Of a DNA stretch of 64,000 bases, positions 6,597-16,084 are shown piece by piece. The first letter of the stretch is position 1. Every line of letters begins with the position of its first letter. The translations under genes and the position numbers were made by a program. The stretch is from Aliihoeflea aestuarii (lineage in GTDB: Bacteria > Pseudomonadota > Alphaproteobacteria > Rhizobiales > Rhizobiaceae): contig NZ_JAAAMK010000007.1 of the NCBI RefSeq assembly GCF_024105665.1, forward strand, positions 124,001 to 188,000, given 5' to 3'. The notes below the pieces were generated by a model. It ran no database searches. It worked only from the letters and a program-made list of their open reading frames with translations, and was not told the DNA's origin.

Positions 6597-8564
6597 ATGG
6601 ACAGTAGTGGAACTGCCGAGCGGAACACCGGGAACTTTTCCGAGCCGCCGAAACCCGATGCGGCGCGGCGAAGCTGGCGGCGGCGTGTCCTGCTGGCTGT
6701 CGCCGTGCTCGGCCTTGCCGGATGCGTCGTCGTCGCGGGCGTTCTCTTCTGGGCCCTGCGCGGCGTTCCCTGGGACGAGATCGCCGACGGGTCGATCGCG
6801 CCGGTCGTCGTGCTCGAAAGCGCCGACGGCTCACCGCTTGTGCAGGAAGGGCCCTACCAAGGCGCGTACACGTCGCTGGACGCTTTCCCGCAGCATCTGA
6901 TCGATGCCGTGCTCAGCATCGAGGACCGGCGGTTCTATCAGCACTGGGGCGTCGACTGGCGCGGCATCGCACGGGCGTTCGTGCGCAATCTCGACGCGGG
7001 CGAGGTCGTGCAGGGCGGATCGACGATCACGCAGCAGCTCATCAAGATTTCCTATCTGGAGCGGGACCGGACCTATCGGCGCAAGATCCAGGAATTCGTG
7101 ATCGCGTTCTGGCTCGAAAGCCGCCTCGGCAAGGATCAGATCCTCACGCGCTACCTGAACAACATCTATCTGGGGGCGGGCGCGACGGGCGTGCCGGCGG
7201 CCGCCCGCATCTATTACGACAAGGAGCCGGGCGAGCTCGATCTGGCCGAATCGGCGACCATCGCCGGGCTGATCATCGCGCCGTCGGTCCTGAACCCCAT
7301 CGCGAATGCCGAGCGGGCGGCGGATCGCGCCCGCGTCGTGCTCGACGCGATGGCGGCCAACGGCAAGATCACCACCGAAGAGGCGCAGGCCGCCAAGGAC
7401 TCTTACGCGCAGTTGCAGCCGGCAAGGCCGGCCGCCCGTTCGGGAAGCTGGTTTGCCGACTGGGCGATGCGCGAGGCGCGCGAGATCGCCGCCGATTATC
7501 GCGGCACGATCAATGTTGCGACGACGCTGGAGCCGCAGTTGCAGACCGTGGCGGACCGGGCCGTGCGGGAAACGCTCGATGCGGCCGGTGAGCGGGCCGC
7601 CGGTTTGCAGGCCGCGCTCGTGGCGCTGGGACCGGACGGGGCGGTACTGGCGATGGTCGGCGGCCGCGACTATCAGGCGAGCACTTTCAACCGGGCCGTC
7701 GACGCGCGCCGCCAGCCGGGCTCGACCTTCAAGACATTCGTCCTCTTCGCCGCGCTTCAGGCCGGCATCGATCCGCGCGCGCTGGTGCCAGACGAGCCGA
7801 TCACCATAAACGGGTGGACGCCGGAGAATTTCGGCGGGCGCTATTATGGTCTCGTGCCGGTTTATGAAGCGTTCGTGCGTTCGCTGAACGCAGCGACGGT
7901 GGTGCTCGCGCAGGAAATCGGCCTTGCCCATGTCGCCGCCGCCGCTCATGATCTGGGCATCGATGCGGAACTGACCGAGACGCCCGCGCTGGCGCTCGGC
8001 GCATCCGAAGTCACCTTGCTCGACCTGACAGGGGCCTATGCGTCGATCCTTGCCGGCGTCGCGCCGGTGGAGCCATGGGGCATCGATGGGTTTCGCACCG
8101 ACGAGACGGGGCAGACATTCCGCATCGGCCCGGCGCGGCAGCCGGACATCGACATCTCACCCTTTCAGGACGAGATGATCCGGCTTTTGAGCATGGTGGT
8201 CGAGCAGGGCACGGGGCAGGCGGCACGGATCGACGGGTTCGCGGCCGGAAAGACCGGGACGAGCCAGAACTACCGCGACGCGTGGTTCGTGGGCTTCACC
8301 GAAAATATCGTTGCGGGCGTCTGGGTCGGCAATGACGACGACACGCCGATGCAGGGCGTCACCGGCGGCTCGCTGCCGGCGGAAATCTGGAAGGCGCTCG
8401 TCGAGGGAACGACCGCCGATGCCATCGCCCGCACGGAAGCAGGTGACGGCGCGGTGGCGCAGGCGTGCAACGTGCAGGCCTGTTCGCGCGCCTATCGCTC
8501 GTTCCGGGCGTCCGATTGCAGCTACCAGCCCTTTCGCGGACCCAGGCTTCTTTGCGAGCGCTGA
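6597..8564 (+). CDS. Class A penicillin-binding protein 1A family (transglycosylase/transpeptidase)
   Basis: A bifunctional peptidoglycan synthase of about 655 aa. It has one N-terminal transmembrane anchor (about residues 28-52). A GT51 transglycosylase domain follows, with catalytic E109 in SIEDRRFYQHWGVD and the GGSTITQQL motif. The transpeptidase domain has the three active-site motifs S376-TFK, SLN and KTGTSQ (K552), and ends at a short Cys-containing tail (CNVQACSRAYRSF). It polymerises lipid II and cross-links stem peptides in the periplasm. I prefer ATG 6597 with GAGAG upstream; an in-frame GTG at 6591 adds two residues. It is divergent from uvrD with about 150 bases between, and its TGA abuts the stop of the thioesterase gene. 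Confidence 0.93.
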   Translation: MDSSGTAERNTGNFSEPPKPDAARRSWRRRVLLAVAVLGLAGCVVVAGVLFWALRGVPWDEIADGSIAPVVVLESADGSPLVQEGPYQGAYTSLDAFPQHLIDAVLSIEDRRFYQHWGVDWRGIARAFVRNLDAGEVVQGGSTITQQLIKISYLERDRTYRRKIQEFVIAFWLESRLGKDQILTRYLNNIYLGAGATGVPAAARIYYDKEPGELDLAESATIAGLIIAPSVLNPIANAERAADRARVVLDAMAANGKITTEEAQAAKDSYAQLQPARPAARSGSWFADWAMREAREIAADYRGTINVATTLEPQLQTVADRAVRETLDAAGERAAGLQAALVALGPDGAVLAMVGGRDYQASTFNRAVDARRQPGSTFKTFVLFAALQAGIDPRALVPDEPITINGWTPENFGGRYYGLVPVYEAFVRSLNAATVVLAQEIGLAHVAAAAHDLGIDAELTETPALALGASEVTLLDLTGAYASILAGVAPVEPWGIDGFRTDETGQTFRIGPARQPDIDISPFQDEMIRLLSMVVEQGTGQAARIDGFAAGKTGTSQNYRDAWFVGFTENIVAGVWVGNDDDTPMQGVTGGSLPAEIWKALVEGTTADAIARTEAGDGAVAQACNVQACSRAYRSFRASDCSYQPFRGPRLLCER

Positions 8565-9047
8565 TCAGCTTTTCCGCTTGATGCCGATCGAGCGGCCCGC
8601 CCGTTCTGGCTTGGGCAAAGCCGCATGGGCGGCGTGCATGGCCTTCATGTTTGCCAGAACGTCGTCGGGGAAGGGCGCGACTTTCGGACCGGTCATGTCG
8701 ACATGCAAGGTCAAAACCTCCGACGTCGCGGCAAGCCAGCCATCGACGTGATGCAGTTCCTGAAAGACGTGAAAGCGCTTCTCGTCGAAATCGAGAAGCT
8801 GGAACGTCGCGTTGACCCGATTGCCCAGATGCAACTCGCGCACATAGCAGACATGGATTTCCGCCGTGTAGGTCGTCAGCTTGCGCTCTTCGGCATATAG
8901 CGGCCCCATGCCGAGCTTTTCGAAGGCTTCGTCGGCGCCGCGATCGAACAGCACGTTGTAATAGGCCATGTTGAGATGGCCGTTATAGTCGATCCAGTCC
9001 TTTTCGACTTCCATGGTTCGGGACATGAGCGGGGCCGGTATCGACAT
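8565..9047 (-). CDS. Hotdog-fold acyl-CoA thioesterase
   Basis: A 160-aa protein of the 4-hydroxybenzoyl-CoA thioesterase superfamily. The signature DYNGHLNMAYYNVLFDRGADEA carries the active-site region, and the later strands (YTAEIHVCYVRELHLGNRV, KRFHVFQELHHVDGWLAA) fit the hotdog core. The closest named relatives I can think of are thioesterases in carnitine/betaine breakdown clusters of rhizobia, but no such genes are near, so the substrate is open. The start at 9047 is fixed by AAGGAG 7 bases upstream; an upstream ATG at 9071 lacks this. It is convergent with the PBP gene, the two stops being directly adjacent (TGATCA). Confidence 0.85.
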   Translation of the reverse strand: MSIPAPLMSRTMEVEKDWIDYNGHLNMAYYNVLFDRGADEAFEKLGMGPLYAEERKLTTYTAEIHVCYVRELHLGNRVNATFQLLDFDEKRFHVFQELHHVDGWLAATSEVLTLHVDMTGPKVAPFPDDVLANMKAMHAAHAALPKPERAGRSIGIKRKS

Positions 9048-9141
9048 CGAAAACTCCTTGGTGATTTGCATGACGAGCCGATAGCGTTACAGAACCACCA
9101 CGCGGTGGTCCACTTTTGAGCGATAGCAGGCGGAGAACGAG

Positions 9142-10560
9142 ATGGGACTGGCGGAACTGGTCGGCGTCGAACGAAACGAGAGCGGGATCACCGTCGTCGC
9201 CGGCAAACTCGCCGCCCGCTTCGGCGAGCGGTTCCAGACCGGCGAGGCGATCCGCCGGCAGCACGCGCACACGACGAGCTACATTCCGTCCCAGTTGCCG
9301 GACGGCGTTTTCTTCGCGGCCAGCGAGGCTGACGTGCAGGAGGCCGTCGAGCTCTGCGCAATGCACCGCGTTCCGATCGTTCCGTTCGGGACGGGCACGT
9401 CGCTCGAAGGGCAGGTCAACGCGCCGGGCGGCGGCATCTCTGTCGATTTGTCGCGGATGAACCGTGTTGTCGCGGTCCATGCGGAGGATCTCGACTGCAC
9501 GATCGAGCCGGGCGTCACGCGCGAGGATCTCAATGCCTATCTGCGCGATACGGGCCTGTTCTTCCCGATCGATCCGGGCGCGAATGCAAGCCTCGGCGGC
9601 ATGGCGTCGACGCGCGCTTCGGGAACCAATGCGGTTCGCTACGGCACGATGCGCGACAATGTGATCTCGCTGCGCGCGGTCATGCCGGACGGGCGGGTGG
9701 TGCAGACCGCGCGGCGCGCGCGCAAATCGTCGGCCGGGTATGATTTGACACGGCTTCTGATCGGGGCAGAGGGCACGCTCGGCATCATCACCGAACTCAC
9801 CTTGAAGCTTTACGGCATTCCGCAGGCGATTTCGGGCGGCGTCTGTCAGTTTCCGAGCATCGAGGCGGCGTGCCAGACGGTGATCGCCACGATCCAGATG
9901 GGCATTCCGGTCGCCAGGATCGAACTGATCAACGCGCTCGGCATGCGTTCGATCAATGCTTATTCCAAGCTCGACTATGGCGAGAGCCCCTGCCTCTTCA
10001 TCGAATTCCACGGTTCGGAGAGCGGGGTGGCCGAACAAGCGCAAAGCTTCGGCGAGATCGCCGACGAGTTCGGCGGCGGACCGTTCCAGTGGACCAATGT
10101 CGCCGAGGACCGCGCGAAGCTCTGGAAAGCACGTCACAACGCCTATTGGGCTGGCATGGCGCTGCGGCCGGGCGCAAGCGCGCTGATTACCGATGTCTGC
10201 GTGCCGATCTCGCGCCTTGCCGAATGCATCACCGAAACGGAAAACGATATCGCCGCCAACGGCCTGATCGCGCCGATCGTGGGACATGTCGGCGACGGTA
10301 ATTTTCACGTTCAGGTGATGATCGATACGGAGGATCGCGGCGAGGTCGAACGCGCGGAAGCCTTCGTCGGACGGCTCAACATGCGGGCCATCGGCATGGA
10401 CGGAACCTGTACGGGCGAGCACGGCGTCGGTCAGGGCAAGAGCGGCTATCTCGTTCACGAGCTTGGATCGGGCATCGATTACATGCGCACGATCAAGGCT
10501 GCGCTCGACCCGCACAACATCATGAATCCGGGAAAAATACTTCCCCGCGCGCATTCGTGA
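9142..10560 (+). CDS. FAD-linked D-lactate/glycolate-type dehydrogenase
   Basis: A 472-aa flavoprotein of the GlcD / D-lactate dehydrogenase (cytochrome) family. The FAD-binding PCMH domain shows VPIVPFGTGTSLEGQ, NASLGGMASTRASGTNAVRYGTM and LLIGAEGTLGIITELTLK. The C-terminal oxidase domain has GHVGDGNFH and MDGTCTGEHGVGQGK, and ends NIMNPGKILP. It would oxidise a 2-hydroxyacid and pass electrons to a quinone or cytochrome c. No GlcE or GlcF partner is adjacent, which favours the single-subunit D-lactate dehydrogenase type. GGAG upstream of the ATG supports the start. Confidence 0.88.
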   Translation: MGLAELVGVERNESGITVVAGKLAARFGERFQTGEAIRRQHAHTTSYIPSQLPDGVFFAASEADVQEAVELCAMHRVPIVPFGTGTSLEGQVNAPGGGISVDLSRMNRVVAVHAEDLDCTIEPGVTREDLNAYLRDTGLFFPIDPGANASLGGMASTRASGTNAVRYGTMRDNVISLRAVMPDGRVVQTARRARKSSAGYDLTRLLIGAEGTLGIITELTLKLYGIPQAISGGVCQFPSIEAACQTVIATIQMGIPVARIELINALGMRSINAYSKLDYGESPCLFIEFHGSESGVAEQAQSFGEIADEFGGGPFQWTNVAEDRAKLWKARHNAYWAGMALRPGASALITDVCVPISRLAECITETENDIAANGLIAPIVGHVGDGNFHVQVMIDTEDRGEVERAEAFVGRLNMRAIGMDGTCTGEHGVGQGKSGYLVHELGSGIDYMRTIKAALDPHNIMNPGKILPRAHS

Positions 10561-10648
10561 AGCATTACGGGGATTTGCCCCTGTATCGACATGCGCCAGC
10601 GGGTAAGGTTATCCCGTGAATGCGAGATTATTGATCTGGAGTTGATCG

Positions 10649-13600
10649 CTGGCACGTCTCTTCGTTTTCATCGGTGGCTTGCTGGTTCTGGCGTTGTCCG
10701 TTGCGCTGGTCGCGCCGTACTTCGTCGACTGGACCTCCTACCGCGCCGATTTCGAGCGCGAGGCCAGCCGGATTCTAGGGCGCGAGGTCACCGTGGAAGG
10801 CGCGGCCAGCGCCCGTCTCCTGCCGTTTCCATCGGTGACGTTCGGCGATGTGACGGTGGCGGGCGGTCCCGATGGCGCGCCCGCGATCCATGTCGACACG
10901 TTCGAGATGGATGTCGAACTCGCGCCGTTCCTGCGCGGGGAAATCCTGATCTTCGACATGCGCCTCGAACGCCCCGTCGTCACGGTCGCGCTCGAGGAGG
11001 GCGGTCGTTTCGATTGGCCGACGAGAGCGGATAGCGGGTTTCCGGATGCACAGATCACGCTGGAGAATGTCGCCGTCGAGGATGGCGAAGTGCGGCTTTT
11101 GCACCGGCTGAGCGGGCGCGAGCACCGGATATCCAACATCGATGCGCGCGTCTCGGCCCAGACGCTCGCCGGCCCGTGGCGGCTCGACGGAACCGCTTCG
11201 ATCGACGGCGTCGCGACGACGCTGGCGCTTTCGACCGGCACCCTCACCGACGGCTCGATGCGGCTTCGCGTGCGCGCGTCGCCTTTCGGCTCATCCTTTC
11301 AGATCGAGACGGATGGCTCGGTGATCGTGGCGGATGAAAGATCGACCTATTCGGGCCAGTTTCGCGCCGAACTGGCCGCGCCTCAACCCGAAAGCGGGGA
11401 GGGGCAGCAGGCGGCGGGCAATCGCGTGGCCGGCCGTTTCGAGATGGATCATGGCGGGCTCGACATTCCGGAGTTCACCTATCAGACCGGCCCGGCAGAC
11501 GATCCCTATGTCGCGAGCGGACGCGGCTCGCTCGACTTCGGCGCCGAACCACGCTTTCTCATCGCTGCGGACGGTGCACAGATACGGCTCGACGAGACGG
11601 AAGAGACCGCCGGCACGGCCAGCCTCGAAACGCGGCTGGCGACGATCGAGCGCGTTCTGGGTGCGCTTCCCAAACCCGTCATTCCCGGCACGGTGGAGGT
11701 GAATCTTCCGGCGCTCGTGGCGGGCGATACGATGATCCGCAACCTGCAATTGAGCGCGGAGCCGAGCGATACGGGCTGGCGCGTCAACAATCTGCGGGCG
11801 GTTCTGCCCGGTCGTTCCACCATCGAGGCGAACGGGGATCTGGTCACACAGGGTAACCTCAGCTTCGACGGAGAACTGCTCGTTGCCGTCAACCAGCCAT
11901 CGGGCTTCGCTGCCTGGCTCGCCCGCGACGTGGACGATACCGTGCGCCGGCTGCCGCCGGGCGGCTTCAGCGCCGACGTGGCGTTGTCGCGCGAACGCCA
12001 GTCCTTCCGCGCGCTGGAACTGGCATTGGGCGGGGCTATTTTCCGTGGCGAGATAGACAGCGCAACACCCGCCGATGCGCCGGCGTCGCTGCGCGTCGCG
12101 CTCGACGGCGACCGGCTCGACCTTCCGGCCATGCGGGCATTCGCGTCGCTGTTCGTCGACGGACAGGGCGCGGCGCGGCTCGAGGAACGCGACGTCGATA
12201 TCGATCTCAAGGCCGGACCGGTGGAATTCGACGGTCTCGTCGCCGGCTCCCTCGACACGGCCGTGCGCCTTCGCGACGGTCAGGTCGAGGTGGACCGGCT
12301 GGCGATCACCGATCTGGCGGGCGCCAATATCAGCGCGACCGCGTCGCTGGCGGGACTTGGAACCGATCCGGCCGGCCATGTCGATGCGTCGGTGATTGCG
12401 GTCGATCTTGCGCCGCTCGTCGAGGAATTGTCGCGTCGGCTGCCGCAAAGCGCCGTTCTATCGGAGCTGTCCGAGCGCGCGAATGCCTATCCTGGCCTCC
12501 TCGAAGACACGCGGATCGACCTTGTCGCAAGCGCTTTGCCGAACGAGGGCGGAACGCTCACCGCTGAGGGCTCGTTCGGGGGATCGACATTCCTGGCAAG
12601 CCTTACCACGCCCTACACCAACCGGCCGCTTGCCGAACTGCCGCTCGAAGCGAACGTCTCGGTGCGCAATGACGAACCGGCGGCGCTCTACGGTCTTGCC
12701 GGATTGCCGGGGCTGCCGCTCGGTTTCGTCGGCCCGGCCGAGGTGACGGCGCGCCTGTCCGGCGAACTGGCGCGCGAAGCGGAGGCGAGCCTTCGCCTGC
12801 GCGGGGCGGGGCTGGATGCGGTGTTCGACGGCACAGTTCGGCTGGATGCCGCCGGCGCGGCGATCGCCGGCACCACGACGCTCGCCGCGGATGATCTGTC
12901 GGGCTGGCTGGCAACGGCCGGCGTGTCCTTGCCGGGCATGACGGCAGGCCTGCCGCTCGACCTTCGCGCGACACTCGACCTGCAAAACAAGCTGGCCGTT
13001 TTGTCCGACATCAGCGGATCGGCGCTCGACCAGACGCTCAGCGGCGACCTCAATGTCGAGATGCGCGAGGCGCGTCCGCATGTATCGGGATCGCTCGGCC
13101 TGCCGGATATCGATCTCGCATGGCTGGTGTCTCTTGTTCTGGGCGAGGAGGCGACCGCCGATCCGCAGCAGCCTTTCACTGCGGCTGGCAGCGATCTTTT
13201 CACCGCCAACATCGCGATGACCGCGCTTCGCGCATCGATCGGCCCGGAAATTCTGCGCGATCTGAACGGCGAGATCCGCTACGGCAGCGAAGGCTTGCGG
13301 TTCAACGACATGACCGCGCAACTTGCAGCAGGCACGCTCCGCGGGTTCGCCGAACTTGCAAACAATGCGGGCACGGGCCTCCTGTCGGCGCAGTTTTCAC
13401 TGTCGGACGCCTCGCTCTCCGATGCCTTGGGACAGCCGGCTCTCGACGGACGCTTCGATCTTTCAAGTGTCGTGACGGCGAGCGGCAGGACACTCGATTC
13501 CATGGTGCGCGCGCTTTCGGGCACCGCGAGCCTGACCGTGCCGGCGTTTGGCGTCGAGGGGCTGGATGGGAGCGCCTTTCCGGCGCTGATCGCCGAGGCC

Positions 13601-14392
13601 GACCGGATCGGCCGCGACATCGACGAGGCGCAGACCACCGGATTCGCACCGGGCATCATCTCTCGCGGACGTTACGAGGCTGCGCCGGGACAGGTCGCGC
13701 TTTCGATTGCCGGCGGCCAGGTGCGTGCGCCGCCGATCCGGCTTTCCGGCGACGGCGCGGATTTGACGGTCGATTTGCGCGGCGACCTTTCCCAAGGCAG
13801 CATCGCACTCGATGCGCTCATGGCCTTCGACGCCGGAGACGAGGAACTCGTCGGTTCTTCGCCTTCGATCCGCATCCTGCTCGACGGACCGCCGAGCGAT
13901 CCAGATGTGCGGTTCGACACGCAACCGCTTGCCCAGTTCCTGATCCAGCGCGCGCTGGAGATCGAGCAGGCGCGGGTCGAGGCGATGCAGGCGGGCCTGC
14001 TCGAGGGGCAGAGACTGCGCCGGGAAAACCGCTATTTCGCGGCGCTGGAAAGCGCACGGCTCGAACGCATCGAGGAACGACGCCGGGACGAGGCGGAAGC
14101 GTGGCTGCGGGCCGAGGCCGCGCGCGTCGCACGCGAGACGGCCGAAGCGGAGGCGCGTCGCGCCGCAGAAGAGGAACAGCGCCGAGCAGAAGAGGAGGCG
14201 TCGCGACCGACGCCAGAGCCGGCGCCGGACAGGCTGCGATTCGACGTGGAGGAGTTCCTGCGCCAATACCAGCCGAGCGACGACGGCGAGACGCAACCGG
14301 CCCCCGCGCCGGCCGATCCGTTCCAGCCTGAAAGCCTCACCATCGAAGGGTTGCTGGGCCGAAACGCCCCGCCCTTCCAGATGCAGCCCTGA
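10649..14392 (+). CDS. AsmA-like inner-membrane protein, probable CTG start
   Basis: A very large (1247 aa) AsmA-family protein of the bridge-like type thought to help lipid transport or outer-membrane assembly. It has one N-terminal membrane segment (LFVFIGGLLVLALSVALVAPYFVDW), then the AsmA start FERE(A)SRILGREVTVEGAA, and long beta-rich repeats with many short S/T-G-D strands. The C-terminus has a charged coiled coil (about residues 1100-1190, RLERIEERRRDEAEAW and following) and a Pro-rich tail. No ATG or GTG gives a full membrane segment. CTG at 10649 does, and it has GGAG 7 bases upstream and an in-frame TGA just before it; homologues begin MARLFVF. Its stop abuts that of the RHH gene. 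Confidence 0.85.
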   Translation: MARLFVFIGGLLVLALSVALVAPYFVDWTSYRADFEREASRILGREVTVEGAASARLLPFPSVTFGDVTVAGGPDGAPAIHVDTFEMDVELAPFLRGEILIFDMRLERPVVTVALEEGGRFDWPTRADSGFPDAQITLENVAVEDGEVRLLHRLSGREHRISNIDARVSAQTLAGPWRLDGTASIDGVATTLALSTGTLTDGSMRLRVRASPFGSSFQIETDGSVIVADERSTYSGQFRAELAAPQPESGEGQQAAGNRVAGRFEMDHGGLDIPEFTYQTGPADDPYVASGRGSLDFGAEPRFLIAADGAQIRLDETEETAGTASLETRLATIERVLGALPKPVIPGTVEVNLPALVAGDTMIRNLQLSAEPSDTGWRVNNLRAVLPGRSTIEANGDLVTQGNLSFDGELLVAVNQPSGFAAWLARDVDDTVRRLPPGGFSADVALSRERQSFRALELALGGAIFRGEIDSATPADAPASLRVALDGDRLDLPAMRAFASLFVDGQGAARLEERDVDIDLKAGPVEFDGLVAGSLDTAVRLRDGQVEVDRLAITDLAGANISATASLAGLGTDPAGHVDASVIAVDLAPLVEELSRRLPQSAVLSELSERANAYPGLLEDTRIDLVASALPNEGGTLTAEGSFGGSTFLASLTTPYTNRPLAELPLEANVSVRNDEPAALYGLAGLPGLPLGFVGPAEVTARLSGELAREAEASLRLRGAGLDAVFDGTVRLDAAGAAIAGTTTLAADDLSGWLATAGVSLPGMTAGLPLDLRATLDLQNKLAVLSDISGSALDQTLSGDLNVEMREARPHVSGSLGLPDIDLAWLVSLVLGEEATADPQQPFTAAGSDLFTANIAMTALRASIGPEILRDLNGEIRYGSEGLRFNDMTAQLAAGTLRGFAELANNAGTGLLSAQFSLSDASLSDALGQPALDGRFDLSSVVTASGRTLDSMVRALSGTASLTVPAFGVEGLDGSAFPALIAEADRIGRDIDEAQTTGFAPGIISRGRYEAAPGQVALSIAGGQVRAPPIRLSGDGADLTVDLRGDLSQGSIALDALMAFDAGDEELVGSSPSIRILLDGPPSDPDVRFDTQPLAQFLIQRALEIEQARVEAMQAGLLEGQRLRRENRYFAALESARLERIEERRRDEAEAWLRAEAARVARETAEAEARRAAEEEQRRAEEEASRPTPEPAPDRLRFDVEEFLRQYQPSDDGETQPAPAPADPFQPESLTIEGLLGRNAPPFQMQP

Positions 14393-14614
14393 TCACGCCC
14401 GTCGAGATTTCAGATCGTCCAGAACGTAAAGCCGCAAGGCGGATGACAGATTGGTTCGCCGGTCGCGCCGCTCGTCGATTTCGGCCACCAACGCTGCGAA
14501 GGACAGCGAGCGGTCACGGGCAATCCGCATCAGTTCGTCGAAAAATCCATCCTCGAGGGAAATGCTCGTGCTGTGGCCGCGAATGGACAACGAACGCTTC
14601 GTGACGCCGCTCAT
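14393..14614 (-). CDS. Ribbon-helix-helix DNA-binding protein (COG4321 type)
   Basis: A 73-aa protein with the RHH_4 pattern: beta strand KRSLSIRGHSTSISLED, then helices GFFDELMRIARDR and SLSFAALVAEIDERR, and the family end NLSSALRLYVLDDLK. These proteins bind DNA as dimers, but their target is not known to me. Its ATG overlaps the TGA of the DUF4169 gene (ATGA), so the two are translationally coupled. The trio RHH, DUF4169 and SspB in this order is standard in Rhizobiales. Confidence 0.85.
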   Translation of the reverse strand: MSGVTKRSLSIRGHSTSISLEDGFFDELMRIARDRSLSFAALVAEIDERRDRRTNLSSALRLYVLDDLKSRRA

Positions 14615-14799
14615 TTTTCGTCGTCGCGGCCAAGGCGGTGCGCATCGAGATGGCTTTGCCGTGCCTCGATCTCGCGGCGCTCCAGTTCCTTCTCGGCAAT
14701 TGTGCGACCGTGGCGACGGCGGTTCTCGTCGGCGCGGATTTCATCGTCCCTGCGCTTGAGACGCTTACGCGCCATGCGTAGGTTGACGATCTCGCCCAT
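14611..14799 (-). CDS. DUF4169 family protein
   Basis: A 62-aa, highly charged, helical protein. It starts MGEIVNLRMARKRLKRR and continues with a run of Arg/Glu/Asp (KELERREIEARQSHLD), matching the DUF4169 pattern (EIVNLR.ARK...R, N.R.HGR). The function is unknown. It overlaps the next gene by four bases and follows sspB by 15 bases, so all three likely form one operon. Confidence 0.85.
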   Translation of the reverse strand: MGEIVNLRMARKRLKRRDDEIRADENRRRHGRTIAEKELERREIEARQSHLDAHRLGRDDEK

Positions 14800-14814
14800 C
14801 GGTCTTCCGGCTCG

Positions 14815-15372
14815 CTATTTCTTGCGGAACGCGTCGAGGGAGACGACCTGTGCGCCGGCGGTCTCGGAGGACTTCTCGCCAGCCTCGTCGTCCTTCGACG
14901 CGAGTTCGATCTTTTCGGCCTTTTTCGCTGCCGGCTTCTTGGCAGGCGCGGGAACAGGTTTGAGATCGGTGACGGGCTCGATGGGAGGTACCGGCGCTTC
15001 CTCGCCGTCTTCCTCGGCCCGAACGTCGAACTCCAGTTCGAAATTGACCGAAGGATCGTAAAAACCGCGTACCGCCGAGAAGGGGATTTCGAGCTTTTCC
15101 GGCACGTCGGCGAAGGACAGACCGATCTCGAAGCCGCTATCGGTGACCTTCAGGTCCCAATACTGAAACTGGACCACGATGGTCATCTGGTCGGGATAGC
15201 GCTCGCGCAGGCGGCTTGAAATGCGCACGCCGGGCGCACGCGTCAGGAAGGTAATGAAGAAATGATGGTTGCCCGGCAGGCCAGTCTTCGACACTTCGCC
15301 AAGGACCTTGCGCATGACGCCGCGCAAGGCTTCCTGCGCAAGAATGTCGTAGCGTATCAAGTCTTCGGCCAT
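14815..15372 (-). CDS. sspB: SspB-alpha, ClpXP protease adaptor
   Basis: A 185-aa protein of the alphaproteobacterial SspB family. The N-terminal domain (RYDILAQEALRGVMRKVL, NHHFFITFLTRAPGVRIS, MTIVVQFQYWDLKV, LSFADVPEKLEIPFSAVRGFYDPSVNF) is the substrate-binding beta fold. A long acidic then Lys/Ala-rich linker leads to the C-terminal tail AQVVSLDAFRKK, which is the ClpX-binding peptide. SspB delivers ssrA-tagged proteins to ClpXP. The tmRNA gene that makes this tag lies only about 0.7 kb away on the same strand, so tag and adaptor are neighbours here. Confidence 0.93.
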   Translation of the reverse strand: MAEDLIRYDILAQEALRGVMRKVLGEVSKTGLPGNHHFFITFLTRAPGVRISSRLRERYPDQMTIVVQFQYWDLKVTDSGFEIGLSFADVPEKLEIPFSAVRGFYDPSVNFELEFDVRAEEDGEEAPVPPIEPVTDLKPVPAPAKKPAAKKAEKIELASKDDEAGEKSSETAGAQVVSLDAFRKK

Positions 15373-15441
15373 TGGTCGCCTGCGTGTCCTGAATCGTTTC
15401 GCTCATGGTGTAGTCAAGCTTGATGCGGACGTAAACCGGAT

Positions 15442-15990
15442 TCAGCGGATCGGCGCGGCGCCCGCGATCACATGCTGGACGAAGGCGGCGCGGGTTACAA
15501 CGTCGCAAAGCGGCAGTTCGACGGTTTCGTAGCCGAGTTCACGATAGGCGGCGGCGATGCAAAGGCAGGTCTCCAGCGCCTCGGCGGGGGACTGGTCGCG
15601 CTGGCTGTCCGTGGCGTAGATCTGCGGCCAGTGCGGGGCAAGAAATATGCGGCGATTGTAGCGGTGTCGCTTTGCCGCTTCGAAAAGACGGGTGGGAACG
15701 GCATATCCCATCAGGCGAAGATAGCCGATGAGATCGGGCATTCCGCGGTCGAAAAGCACCGGCCCGGCAAGGTGTCGCGCGGTTTCGAAATTCTCCAGAT
15801 CGAGCGCGAGCATCAAATCCGCGAAATGGGCGGGATCGTCTCCGCGCGGGGGCAAGCCGGTAGCCTGCCGTGCCGTCATGACCGTTCGGCCAGCCTCGGG
15901 CATGACGTGAAGGCCATTGCGTTCAAGGGCGTTCGCAAGCGTCGTCTTGCCCGATCCGGGACCGCCGGTCAGCACAAAAAATCTATTCAT
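15442..15990 (-). CDS. Small AAA_28-type ATPase or kinase
   Basis: A 182-aa P-loop protein: Walker A is GGPGSGKTTL, followed by LERNGLHVMPEAGRTVM, then LFDRGMPDLIGYL and a C-terminal ETCLCIAAAYRELGYETVELP. This matches the AAA_28 family of small single-domain ATPases, whose substrates are unknown; the fold is close to nucleotide and metabolite kinases. I place the start at the ATG of MNRFFVLTGG (15990) because family members begin just before the P-loop; another in-frame ATG at 16050 would add 20 residues. Neither has a good ribosome binding site. It sits between the tmRNA gene and sspB. Confidence 0.75.
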   Translation of the reverse strand: MNRFFVLTGGPGSGKTTLANALERNGLHVMPEAGRTVMTARQATGLPPRGDDPAHFADLMLALDLENFETARHLAGPVLFDRGMPDLIGYLRLMGYAVPTRLFEAAKRHRYNRRIFLAPHWPQIYATDSQRDQSPAEALETCLCIAAAYRELGYETVELPLCDVVTRAAFVQHVIAGAAPIR

Positions 15991-16084
15991 TGGAGGGGTT
16001 TGCCGTCTTTTTCGAAGGAAGAAAATCACGGGCGCGCAGGCATGTTTCATGCACGGTACGCGGCGTCGGGGAGGAGGAAGTGGA

